From JAICXG01 sp036825615 (lineage in GTDB: Bacteria; Verrucomicrobiota; Verrucomicrobiia; Chthoniobacterales; UBA10450), in the NCBI GenBank assembly GCA_036825615.1, contig DAISXY010000003.1:222157-286156 (forward strand): a stretch of 64,000 nucleotides of DNA. The letters run 5' to 3'. The notes under the pieces are model-generated. The model was not told where the DNA came from, ran no database searches, and saw nothing but the letters and a program-made list of their open reading frames with translations. A program made the position numbers and the translations under genes. Below, one piece after another: positions 34,867-44,193 of the stretch. Position 1 is the first letter of the stretch. Every line of letters begins with the position of its first letter.

Positions 34867-35739
34867 ATGAAAAGTTTTCCTGTCATCGTTCTCACTTCCG
34901 TTGCGCTCGCGCCACTCGCCTTTTCCGCCCAGAGCGCGAAGACTGCCGCCGGCGCCACGGCCAAGCCGACGCCCATGGCGGTTGCCAGTCCCAGCCCGAG
35001 CCCGACGCCTGACGTTCCGATCGGGCCGCTGAAAAATCAGCGAGACAAGGTCAGCTATGCAATCGGGCTCGACATCGGCTCGACGATGAAGCGGCAGTTG
35101 ATCGACGTGGACGAAAAGCTTTTGAGCCAGGGCGTTCATGACGGGATGACCGGGGCCACGCCGATCCTGAATGAGGAACAGGTGCGTCAAGTCATGAGCA
35201 CGTTCCAAAAAGAGATGATGGAAAAACAGGCCACGGTCCGGAAAAAGGAAGGCGATAAGAATGCGGCTGAAGGGAAGAAATTCCTCGAGGAGAACAAGAA
35301 GAAGCCCGGCATCAAGACGACGGCGAGCGGTCTGGAATATCAGGTGATCGCCGAAGGCAGCGGCACCTCGCCAAAGGAAACCGACACCGTCGAGGTGAAT
35401 TATCGCGGCACCTTGATCAACGGGACCGAGTTTGATAGCTCCTATAAGCGGGGCAAGCCGGCGAAGTTTCCGGTCAACCGTGTTATCAAGGGTTGGACCG
35501 AAGGTCTCCAGCTGATGAAGCCGGGGGCGAAGTACAAATTCTATATCCCACCGGATCTCGCCTACGGAGAACGCGGTGCCGGTAACGAGATCGGGCCGGA
35601 ATCGACCTTGATTTTCGACGTCGAGCTGCTTGGAGTGACTCCGGGCGCGTCGCCACAACCTGGCACCTCACCAATGATGCCGCCCAAACCGGGGGGGGCA
35701 TCAAAGACTGCTTCGCCTTCGCCGTCGCCGAAAAACTAG
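34867..35739 (+). CDS. FKBP-type peptidyl-prolyl isomerase, Mip/FkpA-like
   Basis: This 290-residue exported isomerase starts with a signal (MKSFPVIVLTSVALAPLAFS), a Pro/Ser-rich linker, then an FKBP-N dimerisation region (DKVSYAIGLDIGSTMKRQLI to about residue 135). The FKBP domain follows from about 150, with VEVNYRGTLINGTEFDSSYK, VIKGWTEGLQLMKPG and the active-site Tyr in YGERGAG. A Pro/Ser-rich tail ends the protein. It acts as a periplasmic or outer-membrane chaperone for envelope proteins. It is transcribed away from the preceding gene. Confidence 0.93.
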   Translation: MKSFPVIVLTSVALAPLAFSAQSAKTAAGATAKPTPMAVASPSPSPTPDVPIGPLKNQRDKVSYAIGLDIGSTMKRQLIDVDEKLLSQGVHDGMTGATPILNEEQVRQVMSTFQKEMMEKQATVRKKEGDKNAAEGKKFLEENKKKPGIKTTASGLEYQVIAEGSGTSPKETDTVEVNYRGTLINGTEFDSSYKRGKPAKFPVNRVIKGWTEGLQLMKPGAKYKFYIPPDLAYGERGAGNEIGPESTLIFDVELLGVTPGASPQPGTSPMMPPKPGGASKTASPSPSPKN

Positions 35740-35806
35740 GCGCTTGTCGCCATAGCCGCGCGGTCGTGCTCGCCGCTTTGCTGTGCGAAGCGCGGGTGAG
35801 CGATTG

Positions 35807-38302
35807 CTACAGCGAATCGGCATGGGGCTCGGCGAGGGTCGCGGCGGGCAGAGTGAAGAAGATCGTGCCGAAGAGGCTCCAAGCCAGGCCGATCGCGCAG
35901 GCGATGCCAAGACCGCTCAGGGTCGGGTTGGTAGCCAGGCCTAACGAACCAAAGCCGGCAATCGCCGTCAGACCAGCAAGCAGGACCGGCTTCAGCACGC
36001 CCGCGACGTCATGCTCGATTGCGCGGGCTTTTTGCCAGACCAGCAGGACATAAATCCCGTAGTCCACCCCAATCGCAAGAACGAGGCGAAAAGCGAGGAC
36101 GTTGAGGAGGTTGAGCGGGAGATGAGCCAGCTTCATGGTCGCAATCATCGCCCCAATGGCAAAGGCGAGAGTCAGGATCTGGATGAGCCAGAGTCGCCAG
36201 TCACGATAAAGGACGGCCAGGAGCGAGGCGTCGAAGAACGCCATCAGCGTGCTGATAAGGATAAGTTGCCGGTGTGACCACGGGATCAAGTCAGTAAGGG
36301 TAAAGCTCCAGCCAGATAGAGTCATTGGGACGTTAGTCACAGGAAGGCTATGCTCGAGCATGAGCTTTTGCGCGTGGGTCTCAACCGGGTGATTGGTGGT
36401 GGCGAAGCCGACCGTGAGAAGCGGGTCATGGGCAAAGTAGCGATCGACCAGGAACCACCAGCTCGATGAGGGCGGCAGCTCGCGCCGCCACTCGGGAATC
36501 GGGATCGCGCCGCGGCTGACGGCTTGGAGTTGATCGAGCAGGCGAAAGCCGGCAGCGAAGCTCTCCCGGCTGAAACCTTCGCGCGCGATCGCTTGCGCAA
36601 GGGAGCTGCGCGCGGCCGCGAAGTCGATCACGGAGAGCTGGCGACGGTTTTGTTCCATTTGTTTTGGGGAGAGAGCAAGAGCGGCCGGGGTGGAAAAGTT
36701 TTTGATTTTTCCCGCCTGCTGCACTTCGCGCCAATGGGCTTCCACCTTTTGCCACCAGTCGTGCAACTTTTCCGCGTCAGGCGCGCGAATAATCCCGAGG
36801 ACCGGCTCCCAGCGCACCGGCATTTTCGACATGATCGCGGCAAGGGCGCGCGCGGCTTCGCTTGATTTCGGTTCCATCGAATGCGCACTCGCGTCGAAGA
36901 TGAGCGGGAGTTGCGGGAGAAGGGCAATCGCGAAAAGGGCGAGCAGGAGCGGGATGGTGAGCGCAAGAATGAGACGCGGCGTGCGCAGCGTCCGCCGGAC
37001 ATATTGCCTAACGAGTGTAAGGACCCAGTCACTCTTCTGCGGCTTCGCGCTCGCGCGCGTGAAGAGGAAGAAGACGCTCGTCATGCAAACGGCGGCAACG
37101 GAAATCCCGATTGCGATCAGGACCCCGAGCTGGGTGAAGCCGGCTGACTCGGCCAAAAGCAGGGCGAGAAAACCAACCGCAGTCGTGAGCGCGCCGAAAA
37201 AAATCGCGCGACCAAGTTTTGCGACCGCTTCTTCAATGGCGGCGGCGTGTTCGGCGCCTTCGTCCCGCGCCTGTTGGTAGCGGCCGAAAATCAGAATCGC
37301 GAAATCGACTCCGAGGCCGATGAGGATCGCGCACATTCCAATCGTTACCATGTTGAGCTCGCCGAAAATGAGGAGGCCGGCGGCGAGCGCGACGAGACAG
37401 CAAAGGAGCAGAGAGAAACCCATCCCGATGAGCGGCAGCCAGCGGTGAAAACCGAGCAAGAAAAGCGCGCCGACCAGCGCGATTGACCCGAGCAGAGTAA
37501 CGACGATGTCGTGCCGCATACTGCGCGAGATTTCGGCGACATAGGCGCTGCGGCCGGTGACAAGAATTTGCAGCCGCCGCGTGCCCTCCCAGCCGGCGCC
37601 GGCCGAGGCGCGGAAGGCATCCACCTTGTCCATCAGCTTCTGGCAATCGAACGCGCCGATGCCCGGCTGGTTCGTGACCGCGAGGACGAGGTGCATGGTG
37701 CGATCGGGGGAGACGAGCGGTTGATCTTCTTCGAGCGAGGCATTGGCGGCGAACGGTTTCAGCGCCGGCGCGACAATGCCTAACGGATCGAGCTGCAGCT
37801 CCAGTTCGGGTCGCGGGGATCCGGCCGCGATTTCCTGGTGCAAACGCGCGAGCCGGGCGGCCATCTTGTCGGGCTGGAGGAGGGCAATCGCATCGCGGAA
37901 TGCCTCAGGATTGAGATTGAGCAAGAGCGGAACCGCGATCCGTTGCAGATCCGGGATGGCCTCCGGTGATTCCATCGGCGAACCGCTCAGCACGCGGGTG
38001 GACCACGGTTGTTCGCGCAGGCGTTGCGTGAAGACGGGAGTGAATTCATCGAGCGCGTCGACATCTTCAGGGTCGGCGAGGAGCGCAAACGTCAGCTCGC
38101 GCGTTTGCGCAAATTCGTTGTTGTAAATCTTCAGTCCGCGGACCGATTCGAACTTGGCCGGGAGGAGATTGAGCACCTCCGTGTCGAGACGGAGATGGGT
38201 CAGCAGGATAAGAACGCTGATCGCGCCGACCAATAGCACTCCGAGCCAGACCAGTCCCGGATGTCGAGTGACGGCGCGGGCGACAAATTTCGAATACGAC
38301 AT
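35807..38302 (-). CDS. MMPL-type RND exporter
   Basis: This 831-residue inner-membrane exporter has two halves, each with one N-terminal helix, a large periplasmic loop and five further helices. The first half holds GLGVDFAILIFGRYQQARDE and the second GVDYGIYVLLVWQKAR; these Asp-containing helices are the proton relay of the MMPL/HpnN class. Members export lipids, hopanoids or polyene pigments. It is last in a minus-strand string: haloperoxidase family protein, halogenase-like protein, lipoprotein, exporter. ATG 38302 is preferred to a TTG at 38329. It carries the 9-mer at 35939 and 37006, plus a one-base variant at 37778. Confidence 0.88.
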   Translation of the reverse strand: MSYSKFVARAVTRHPGLVWLGVLLVGAISVLILLTHLRLDTEVLNLLPAKFESVRGLKIYNNEFAQTRELTFALLADPEDVDALDEFTPVFTQRLREQPWSTRVLSGSPMESPEAIPDLQRIAVPLLLNLNPEAFRDAIALLQPDKMAARLARLHQEIAAGSPRPELELQLDPLGIVAPALKPFAANASLEEDQPLVSPDRTMHLVLAVTNQPGIGAFDCQKLMDKVDAFRASAGAGWEGTRRLQILVTGRSAYVAEISRSMRHDIVVTLLGSIALVGALFLLGFHRWLPLIGMGFSLLLCCLVALAAGLLIFGELNMVTIGMCAILIGLGVDFAILIFGRYQQARDEGAEHAAAIEEAVAKLGRAIFFGALTTAVGFLALLLAESAGFTQLGVLIAIGISVAAVCMTSVFFLFTRASAKPQKSDWVLTLVRQYVRRTLRTPRLILALTIPLLLALFAIALLPQLPLIFDASAHSMEPKSSEAARALAAIMSKMPVRWEPVLGIIRAPDAEKLHDWWQKVEAHWREVQQAGKIKNFSTPAALALSPKQMEQNRRQLSVIDFAAARSSLAQAIAREGFSRESFAAGFRLLDQLQAVSRGAIPIPEWRRELPPSSSWWFLVDRYFAHDPLLTVGFATTNHPVETHAQKLMLEHSLPVTNVPMTLSGWSFTLTDLIPWSHRQLILISTLMAFFDASLLAVLYRDWRLWLIQILTLAFAIGAMIATMKLAHLPLNLLNVLAFRLVLAIGVDYGIYVLLVWQKARAIEHDVAGVLKPVLLAGLTAIAGFGSLGLATNPTLSGLGIACAIGLAWSLFGTIFFTLPAATLAEPHADSL

Positions 38303-38318
38303 CGGCAGGATCCTTCGC

Positions 38319-38744
38319 TCAGAAGACAAAGCTGAACGATTCGGGGCCGATGGTTTCGTGAATCAGCGGGTCGTTAGGCGCGCGCATCAGGAGACCGCGG
38401 AGCGAAGCCCAGCCGCGGAGACGCTGTGGCGCTTCGTTAGGCGGCCCCGACCACGAACCGCGGGCGAGAGGACCGCTCACCCGCACAAACTGGTTATCCT
38501 GGCGCACGGTGAGCAGCGTCACGCCCGGGCCTTTGCTGAAAATCAGCTCGAAATCCCCCGCCTGCGAGTAGCGGACGATGACTTCGCCGATAAGCGAAGT
38601 TTTCGGGCCGCGATATTGCAATTGCCCGACCCGCGATTGCCATTGCGGTGTGGGGGTGGCGAGCTGGTGGCGATAGCCGGCACAGCTCGTCAGGCAAAGG
38701 AGCGCGGTGCAAAGGAGCGTGGCGGGGCGAGCGCGGAAATCCAT
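38319..38744 (-). CDS. Outer-membrane-type lipoprotein, DUF3261-like
   Basis: The 141-residue product has a lipoprotein signal (MDFRARPATLLCTALLCLTS then CAG, lipid Cys at residue 21). The mature region contains DFELIFSKGPGVTLLTVRQD and RGWASLRGLLMRAPND. Position between an MMPL exporter and a flavin-dependent halogenase-like gene recalls the small lipoprotein of aryl-polyene and related clusters, so a role in substrate transfer to the outer membrane is possible. Two 9-mer copies lie inside (38371, 38434), both read as Pro-Asn-Asp/Glu. Confidence 0.7.
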   Translation of the reverse strand: MDFRARPATLLCTALLCLTSCAGYRHQLATPTPQWQSRVGQLQYRGPKTSLIGEVIVRYSQAGDFELIFSKGPGVTLLTVRQDNQFVRVSGPLARGSWSGPPNEAPQRLRGWASLRGLLMRAPNDPLIHETIGPESFSFVF

Positions 38745-38749
38745 GCTCG

Positions 38750-40051
38750 TTAGGCGGCGGGCCGCAGCGGCTCGAGGGCGGCTTGCTGTTTCGGTGGGAC
38801 GAGAGTGCGCCGGGGGCAAAGCGGGAAGTAACGTTGCAGCCAGACGATGAAATAGAAGGCGGCCATCCGCCAGCGGATGGCAAAACTGCCACTGATATTT
38901 CCGCCGAGGACTGCATTCACCGCTGGCGGGATTTGCAGGATGTCCTGCGGGTAAAGAAAGACTTCGATGAATTCTTTCGAATACCACGCGTCGACGAAGC
39001 GCAGATAGCCATCCATCACCCGGCGCAGGAGTCGCTCGTAACCGGCGAAGAGCCGTGGGGCCTTGCGCGGATGATCGAGCACGATGTTGAGAATGTCGGC
39101 GGCCGCTTCGCCGCCGAGCAGGGCAAGAAAAACGCCGCTGCTGAAGACGGGGTCAATAAAGCCGGCGGCATCACCGGCCAGGATCCAGCGCTCGCCGGTT
39201 AGTCTCTTCAGGCGGTAAGAAAAATCGGCGCTCGCGTAGGCCGGGGTGACGCGGCGGGCGCGGGTCATGCGGCGGGCGAGGAACGGCTGTTCGGCCAGGG
39301 ATTGCTCGAGGAATTCTTCGGGGGATTTTTTGGCCGCGCGATAGAGGTCGGTGTCGAGGACGACGCCGATGCTGGAACGATCGTTAGGTAAAGGGACCCA
39401 CCAAAACCAGCGGTCGGCCGCGCGCACCTGGCGGGTGAGACTGGCGTCGCGGCCTTCCTCCAGGTCGACTCCTTCGTAGTGGGCGAAGATCGAGATCTTG
39501 CGCAGGTGCGGATAGGTCTCCCGCAGTTTGAAATGATTGCCGATAACGGAATGCCGGCCGCTCGCGTCAATCACATAGCGCGCGGCAATTTTTTCCTGAG
39601 CGCCTGTTCTAGTCTGTAGCTGCAGCTCGACGCGGTCGGGGAGAAATTCGATTTCCCTGACCAGCGTTTGCTCGCGCACTTCGGCGCCATTTTCCGCCGC
39701 GTGATCGAGCAGCACCTCGTCAAATTGGGCCCGCGGCACCTGATAGGAGTATTCGGTTTGCGAGCGGCAGCCGTCCTTGAAATAGAATTTCACTCCTTCC
39801 TCGGAGCAGGCGCTGGTCATTTCCCCGCCATATTTTTTCAGGAACCCCGCGCGCTCGAATTTCTCGTGCACGCCGAGGCGGGTGAAGGTCTTCATGCTGA
39901 CCGGGAGAAGCGATTCGCCGATGTGGAAGCGAGGAAATTTTTCCCGCTCGCACACGACGACGCGGCGTCCGGCGCGTGCGAGCAAAGTCGCGGCAGAACT
40001 GCCGGCGGGGCCGCCGCCAATAATGGCCACATCGTAGAGCGCTTCCGGCAT
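38750..40051 (-). CDS. FAD-dependent halogenase-like oxidoreductase
   Basis: This 433-residue flavoprotein has an N-terminal FAD site (IGGGPAGSSAATLLARAG), the ESLLP motif, the GFLKKYGGEM segment with a lysine at the position of the halogenase catalytic Lys, a WFWWVP block that fits the halogenase WxWxIP motif, and the C-terminal FAD motif GDAAGFIDPVFSSG. It resembles CndH/CmlS-like halogenases and geranylgeranyl-reductase-like enzymes; which reaction it does is unclear. The stop codon TAA is part of a copy of the 9-mer (38747-38755). It is the first gene of a likely three-gene unit with the lipoprotein and exporter. Confidence 0.82.
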   Translation of the reverse strand: MPEALYDVAIIGGGPAGSSAATLLARAGRRVVVCEREKFPRFHIGESLLPVSMKTFTRLGVHEKFERAGFLKKYGGEMTSACSEEGVKFYFKDGCRSQTEYSYQVPRAQFDEVLLDHAAENGAEVREQTLVREIEFLPDRVELQLQTRTGAQEKIAARYVIDASGRHSVIGNHFKLRETYPHLRKISIFAHYEGVDLEEGRDASLTRQVRAADRWFWWVPLPNDRSSIGVVLDTDLYRAAKKSPEEFLEQSLAEQPFLARRMTRARRVTPAYASADFSYRLKRLTGERWILAGDAAGFIDPVFSSGVFLALLGGEAAADILNIVLDHPRKAPRLFAGYERLLRRVMDGYLRFVDAWYSKEFIEVFLYPQDILQIPPAVNAVLGGNISGSFAIRWRMAAFYFIVWLQRYFPLCPRRTLVPPKQQAALEPLRPAA

Positions 40052-40101
40052 GAGCCGACAAGGTAGCAAACTCGCGCCGGAAGCAAACGCCTAACGATCA
40101 T

Positions 40102-40129
40102 TCGGCGCGGCCGAAATGGGCCGCGCCGA
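40102..40129 (-). terminator. Perfect 11-base hairpin after the haloperoxidase gene
   Basis: TCGGCGCGGCC (40102-40112) pairs with GGCCGCGCCGA (40119-40129) over a six-base loop. It follows the stop of the haloperoxidase gene by eight bases and is next to a 9-mer copy (40089). No T-run is visible. Confidence 0.6.
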
Positions 40130-40137
40130 GGGGGAGG

Positions 40138-41874
40138 CTATTGGTTGGAAATCGTCGCGGTTGTGCCGTCGATCTTCTGAAGGTTGATCGTAAACTTCTC
40201 CGCGTAAGTCGCGGCCCGATCCTGCAACATGCTGATCGCGACCGCTTCGCCGAGCTGGACCGAGGAGGCGGTGTCGCTGCGCCAGTGGATTCCGGCGTGG
40301 ATGCCATGACCAAAGGAGATGTTGTTGGCGAGCTTGTTCAGTTCGCCCGCGACCGTCAACTGGCCGGCGTCCCCTCCGGTGTAAGGCTCGAGCGCGAGCC
40401 CATCGTTCGTCGGCACGACCGGGTTTGGGATGACGAAGTTTCCGTCGAAGAAGAACTTCAGCACCGTGATGCAGGCCCCCGCCACTGTCCCGTGACCGGT
40501 GGGATAGGCGGGATGGGTCGGCGAACCTTCGGGAAACGCCTGCGACAGGAAGTAATCGCCATACTTGCTGAAGCTCGCCTGGACGGCCTGAGAGTTGAGG
40601 ACGTTTTCATGCAGATGGACATCGAGCGTGTTGCCATTGCCAGTGAGAATCTGGCGCGCGATCGCTCCACCCGACTCCGGCCGGTGGCGCAAATGAATCC
40701 ACCATTTCTGGTACCAGACGTTGTTCAGAGCGAGGCGGGCGGCGGTCGCGAGCGTGGCGGCGATGTCCGGGCCCGCAAAAGTGCCGAAGCCGTTTTGCTT
40801 CGTCGCGCCGACATAGGGATCGCCAGGGTTGGCGGGCGCGCCGATTGTGCCGAGCACGAGCATAGCCGTGAAATAAGCCTGAAAGAGCACATCGACATGG
40901 GTGAACGCGCAGAAGCCGCGGCCATCGTGCAGGTAACGCAATTGTGGATCAAACTGGAGGGAAACGCCGGTATCAATCCCGTTTTGGACCTGCTGAAAAG
41001 TGACCGGGTCGGTCATGAAATCGATCCCCGACGTCACGGCGACCATTTGCTGGCTCATCGGCTGAACCCCCATGAAGGTGGGTTGAAGTGCAAATTGCGA
41101 GATATACGGCCCGACGGTGTCGCCAGGGTAAGTCCCTCGGAAGAGCAGGTCCGGTGTGACCCGTCCCGAGCTGTCTCGTGGCCCGGCGTAGGTTCGTTCC
41201 CTGGTTAGTTCCGCCGCCGCCTGCGCTGCGATCGGATGCGAGGCGTAATCGGTGAAGGCCACATCCCGCAGCAACGAACCCCAATACATCTCGATCAATT
41301 CCGTTCCGTAGGCTTCGCTCGCGGCGGCCGGTGCTGGAGGCACGACAATCTGAGTGATCTGATTCGCCGGCGAAGGGGCATTGCCAAATTGCGAGCCGTC
41401 GGTGCCCTCGAGCGGAAAGGCACGGCCGCCAAGGGGACCGTTTTGCGTCCGTGGCCCGCCGGTGATGACCTGCTCGAACGCCTCGAGCGTGCCGGTGTTG
41501 ATGGCTTTTCGGAAGCTGCGAAAAGCCTGCAGGTTTACCAGCCCGATGCCATCTTGCAGAATCCCCTTGCTGTAAGTGCCCGATTTGTCGGCATAACGTT
41601 CCTCGTCGCCGTTGGTCGTGTGCGGCGGCACCGGGATCGCGCGCTCGGCTCTGGCGGCGGCGACCCGCAGTTGAAACGACTGCTGCACCCGCGGATCGGA
41701 CGAGCCAGCAAGCTGTCCGTCGAGAAGTGATTGAGCTGAGCTTTGCGGGATCTTACCCAGAACGGCGCCACCGGCGAGAGCGGCGCTGACCTGACTGATG
41801 AATTTCCGGCGACTTGGCCGTGTGTTGCTGTGTGACTGGGCGGAACGAGACGATGCAGTGTTCTCGTTGTCCAT
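40138..41874 (-). CDS. Vanadium-dependent haloperoxidase family protein, Tat-exported
   Basis: Vanadium haloperoxidases oxidise halides with H2O2. The 578-residue protein starts with a Tat signal (PSRRKFISQVSAALAGGAVL). It keeps the family's vanadate-site elements: Lys and Arg in KWWIHLRHRPE, a TGH in HPAYPTGHGTVAGA (usually SGH) and the axial His in HAGIHWRSD. The Arg normally six residues before the axial His is not seen; there is Gly, with His one position earlier. So halide oxidation is possible but not assured; acid phosphatase activity is an alternative. It is transcribed divergently from lptF/G and towards the halogenase-like gene. Confidence 0.85.
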   Translation of the reverse strand: MDNENTASSRSAQSHSNTRPSRRKFISQVSAALAGGAVLGKIPQSSAQSLLDGQLAGSSDPRVQQSFQLRVAAARAERAIPVPPHTTNGDEERYADKSGTYSKGILQDGIGLVNLQAFRSFRKAINTGTLEAFEQVITGGPRTQNGPLGGRAFPLEGTDGSQFGNAPSPANQITQIVVPPAPAAASEAYGTELIEMYWGSLLRDVAFTDYASHPIAAQAAAELTRERTYAGPRDSSGRVTPDLLFRGTYPGDTVGPYISQFALQPTFMGVQPMSQQMVAVTSGIDFMTDPVTFQQVQNGIDTGVSLQFDPQLRYLHDGRGFCAFTHVDVLFQAYFTAMLVLGTIGAPANPGDPYVGATKQNGFGTFAGPDIAATLATAARLALNNVWYQKWWIHLRHRPESGGAIARQILTGNGNTLDVHLHENVLNSQAVQASFSKYGDYFLSQAFPEGSPTHPAYPTGHGTVAGACITVLKFFFDGNFVIPNPVVPTNDGLALEPYTGGDAGQLTVAGELNKLANNISFGHGIHAGIHWRSDTASSVQLGEAVAISMLQDRAATYAEKFTINLQKIDGTTATISNQ

Positions 41875-41914
41875 TATGTGTTGAGTGAAGTGAGTTGTAA
41901 GTGTGAGCGATGGT

Positions 41915-41942
41915 TTTATCGGAAATTGTGATAAGTGGTCAA
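41915..41942 (-). promoter_or_regulatory. Possible promoter and palindrome upstream of the haloperoxidase gene
   Basis: Read on the minus strand, TTGACC (41937-41942) and GATAAA (41915-41920) are separated by 16 bases, and the start codon lies 41 bases downstream. The half-sites TTATC and GATAA form an inverted repeat between the boxes and could be an operator. This is pattern only. Confidence 0.4.
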
Positions 41943-42036
41943 TGCCGCTTTTGAAAAAATCTTTTATTCCCGTGCTGGAGGCCTCGGTTGACAGCCGCGT
42001 CGCGCCGGTTCATGAAGCCGTACCCCCGGCGAAGCG

Positions 42037-43143
42037 ATGAAATTGATCGATCGATTTATCGGCCGCGAGCTGATCGTGAATGTGCTTTTTGCGATCGCGG
42101 TTCTCAGCCTCGTGCTCGTGGTCGGCAATATTTTTCGCAAGCTCCTTCCCCTGCTCGTGAACCACGACGTGCCGTTGCAGTTTCTCGTCACTTTTGTCGC
42201 TTACGTGCTGCCGTTTTCGCTCATCTTTACCATCCCCTGGGGATTGCTGACCGCCATTCTCCTCGTCTTCGGCCGGCTCTCGGCGGATAACGAATTGATC
42301 GCGCTCCGGGCAAATGGCGTGAGCGTCACCCGGGTCTGCGTTCCGCTCGCTTTGCTCGCGCTCGTGTGCACGGCGATTTGCCTCTGGCTCAATGTCTCGG
42401 TCGCACCGGCGGCCCAGGAAAAATTACGCAGCAGCATTTTCGATCTCGCGACGCAAAACCCGATCGCACTCTTCGGCGGCGACCAGGTGATCGACCAATT
42501 CCCCGGCCGCAAGATCTACGTCGGGAAAAAAGAGGGCAACAAGCTGGAGAACATCATCGTTTTCCAAATGGACGATCATGACCTCCCGGTGCGCGTGACC
42601 TATGCTCGGACCGGCAAGCTCGAGACCGACCTCCCGGAGAAGCGGCTCCTTTTGCACCTCTACGATGCGCGCTACCAGGAGCGGGACGCAAAGAATCCCT
42701 ACGATTTGCGCAAAGTCCGCGACGGGATCAGCCTCGAGGAGGGCACGCTCCCGATCAGCTTGGAAGAACTCTACGAAAAGGAAAAGAAACGGCCGAGTCG
42801 CTCGGCCCTCTCCCTCTCGCAATTACTGGAGCAGCTGAAATCCGGGCCGCGTCGGGAACGGAGCGCGACCCGCACCGAGCTGAACAAGCGCTTCTCTTTT
42901 CCATTTTCCTGCCTCGCCTTTTCCCTCATTGGGGTGCCGCTCGGCGTCACCACCCACCGGCGGGAGACCTCAGTCGGTTTTGCCACGGGTTTGATCGTGG
43001 CCGTTTTCTATTTTCTCTTCATCATCATCGCCGACACGATGCGAGCGAACGCGAAGATTCACCCGGAGCTGCTGGTTTGGTTTCCCAACCTGCTCTTTAT
43101 CGTCATTGGAGCGATTCTTTTCCGGCGCCTGAGCAAACAATAG
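42037..43143 (+). CDS. LptF/LptG-family permease
   Basis: The protein is a YjgP/YjgQ-family permease of the LPS transporter, extracting LPS from the inner membrane. The 368 residues start MKLIDRFIGRELIVNVLFAI, with three N-terminal helices, a periplasmic jellyroll region (about residues 105-270) and three C-terminal helices (SLIGVPLGVTTHRRETSVGF). Only one permease gene is present here; the partner and LptB must be elsewhere. Which of LptF or LptG it is cannot be decided. It is divergent from the haloperoxidase gene. Confidence 0.9.
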   Translation: MKLIDRFIGRELIVNVLFAIAVLSLVLVVGNIFRKLLPLLVNHDVPLQFLVTFVAYVLPFSLIFTIPWGLLTAILLVFGRLSADNELIALRANGVSVTRVCVPLALLALVCTAICLWLNVSVAPAAQEKLRSSIFDLATQNPIALFGGDQVIDQFPGRKIYVGKKEGNKLENIIVFQMDDHDLPVRVTYARTGKLETDLPEKRLLLHLYDARYQERDAKNPYDLRKVRDGISLEEGTLPISLEELYEKEKKRPSRSALSLSQLLEQLKSGPRRERSATRTELNKRFSFPFSCLAFSLIGVPLGVTTHRRETSVGFATGLIVAVFYFLFIIIADTMRANAKIHPELLVWFPNLLFIVIGAILFRRLSKQ

Positions 43144-43243
43144 GGCTCGGCGTTTCCAGCATCGGCAACATTCACGACCTGGCGTTCGACGAGAACCTCG
43201 GCGGAGACCGGGTTATTCTCCTGCACGTCGCCCGCTCGCGGCC

Positions 43244-44065
43244 TCAAAGAGCTGAAGTGCGGCCGTCGCTCCCAAACAGCGCGCTTACTCGCAGCCTCGA
43301 GTCAACCGCGATCTGGATATCACGCAGTTTGACCTCACCCAGCGGGAGGGCGACGAGCGAGTATTTGCGCTTGTTGAACCGTTCGAGGTAGGGCCCAAGA
43401 AAGCCACAGGCGAGCGTGCCGAGCGTGCCTTCCCCGAGGCATTCCAAGCCGGAAACCTCGGCATTCATCTGTTCGTCAATTTCGAGTCTGCCGCTGAGTC
43501 GCAGCTCGGTATTGAGGAAAAGCTTGCGCGCGCGGACCCGCGCCTGGAGGGCAAGCGTGCGTGCAGTTTCGGCGCGCACTTGCAGGCGCAAATCCTCGAG
43601 CATAACTCCGTGTTTTGCGGCGGCCGCGGTCGCGCCTGAACGAACCAGTGCCTGGAGATCAGCAACGGGAAGCGAGATGTCGATCTTGCCCTCGGCGGCT
43701 TCCTGGAGAAGCAAGAGCACGTTGCCGTTGTGATCGCGGCTTTCGGCGATTCGGGCATCACGAGCGACGCAGGAGAGGTCGATCGCCGCCCGTTGCACTC
43801 GCACTGCCTGGCCATTGATCTCAAGGTGTTTGACCCGCAACCCCGGCTCGAGAGTTCCGTTCCGCTGGGGAAGCGGCGGGGGAGCATCGACGGCGACGGC
43901 ATTGTCGAGCGATATGCGAATCGCAGCCAGCTCAGGGTAATTGGCGTCCTCGACCGTGACCGCTCGCGGGAATGGCGGTTGGAGGATGGAACGCAAGCCT
44001 TCCTCGAGCGCGTCCCGAAGTGCGTCCGCGCTCCGGGGCAGGAACCTGGTTCTGAGTGGAAACAT
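43244..44065 (-). CDS. DUF2993-like protein of unknown function
   Basis: This 273-residue protein shows long amphipathic strands and resembles DUF2993/LmeA-like lipid-binding proteins: repeated pairs such as LRVKHLEINGQAVRVQRAAI and VLLLLQEAAEGKIDISLPVA. There is no clear signal peptide from the ATG at 44065 (MFPLRTRFLPRSADAL). The C terminus ends in a polar stretch. The name is a tentative pattern match. It is convergent with the lptF/G gene, with 100 bases between. Confidence 0.55.
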   Translation of the reverse strand: MFPLRTRFLPRSADALRDALEEGLRSILQPPFPRAVTVEDANYPELAAIRISLDNAVAVDAPPPLPQRNGTLEPGLRVKHLEINGQAVRVQRAAIDLSCVARDARIAESRDHNGNVLLLLQEAAEGKIDISLPVADLQALVRSGATAAAAKHGVMLEDLRLQVRAETARTLALQARVRARKLFLNTELRLSGRLEIDEQMNAEVSGLECLGEGTLGTLACGFLGPYLERFNKRKYSLVALPLGEVKLRDIQIAVDSRLRVSALFGSDGRTSAL

Positions 44066-44193
44066 AGTGCAGTAATATTGTTGAGCGCCGAAATCGCCCC
44101 GTTTTTCAGGGGCCAAGGTAAAACGTAAGCGCAAATCGTGCCGGAGAAAATTGGTTGCGCAAGGGCCGTTTCCCGCTAATTTCCGCGTTCCCT

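Noticed and set aside
43077..43391. Possible gene between lptF/G and the DUF2993-like gene
   Set aside because: It starts inside lptF/G and ends inside the convergent gene; only 100 bases are free and no motif is seen.
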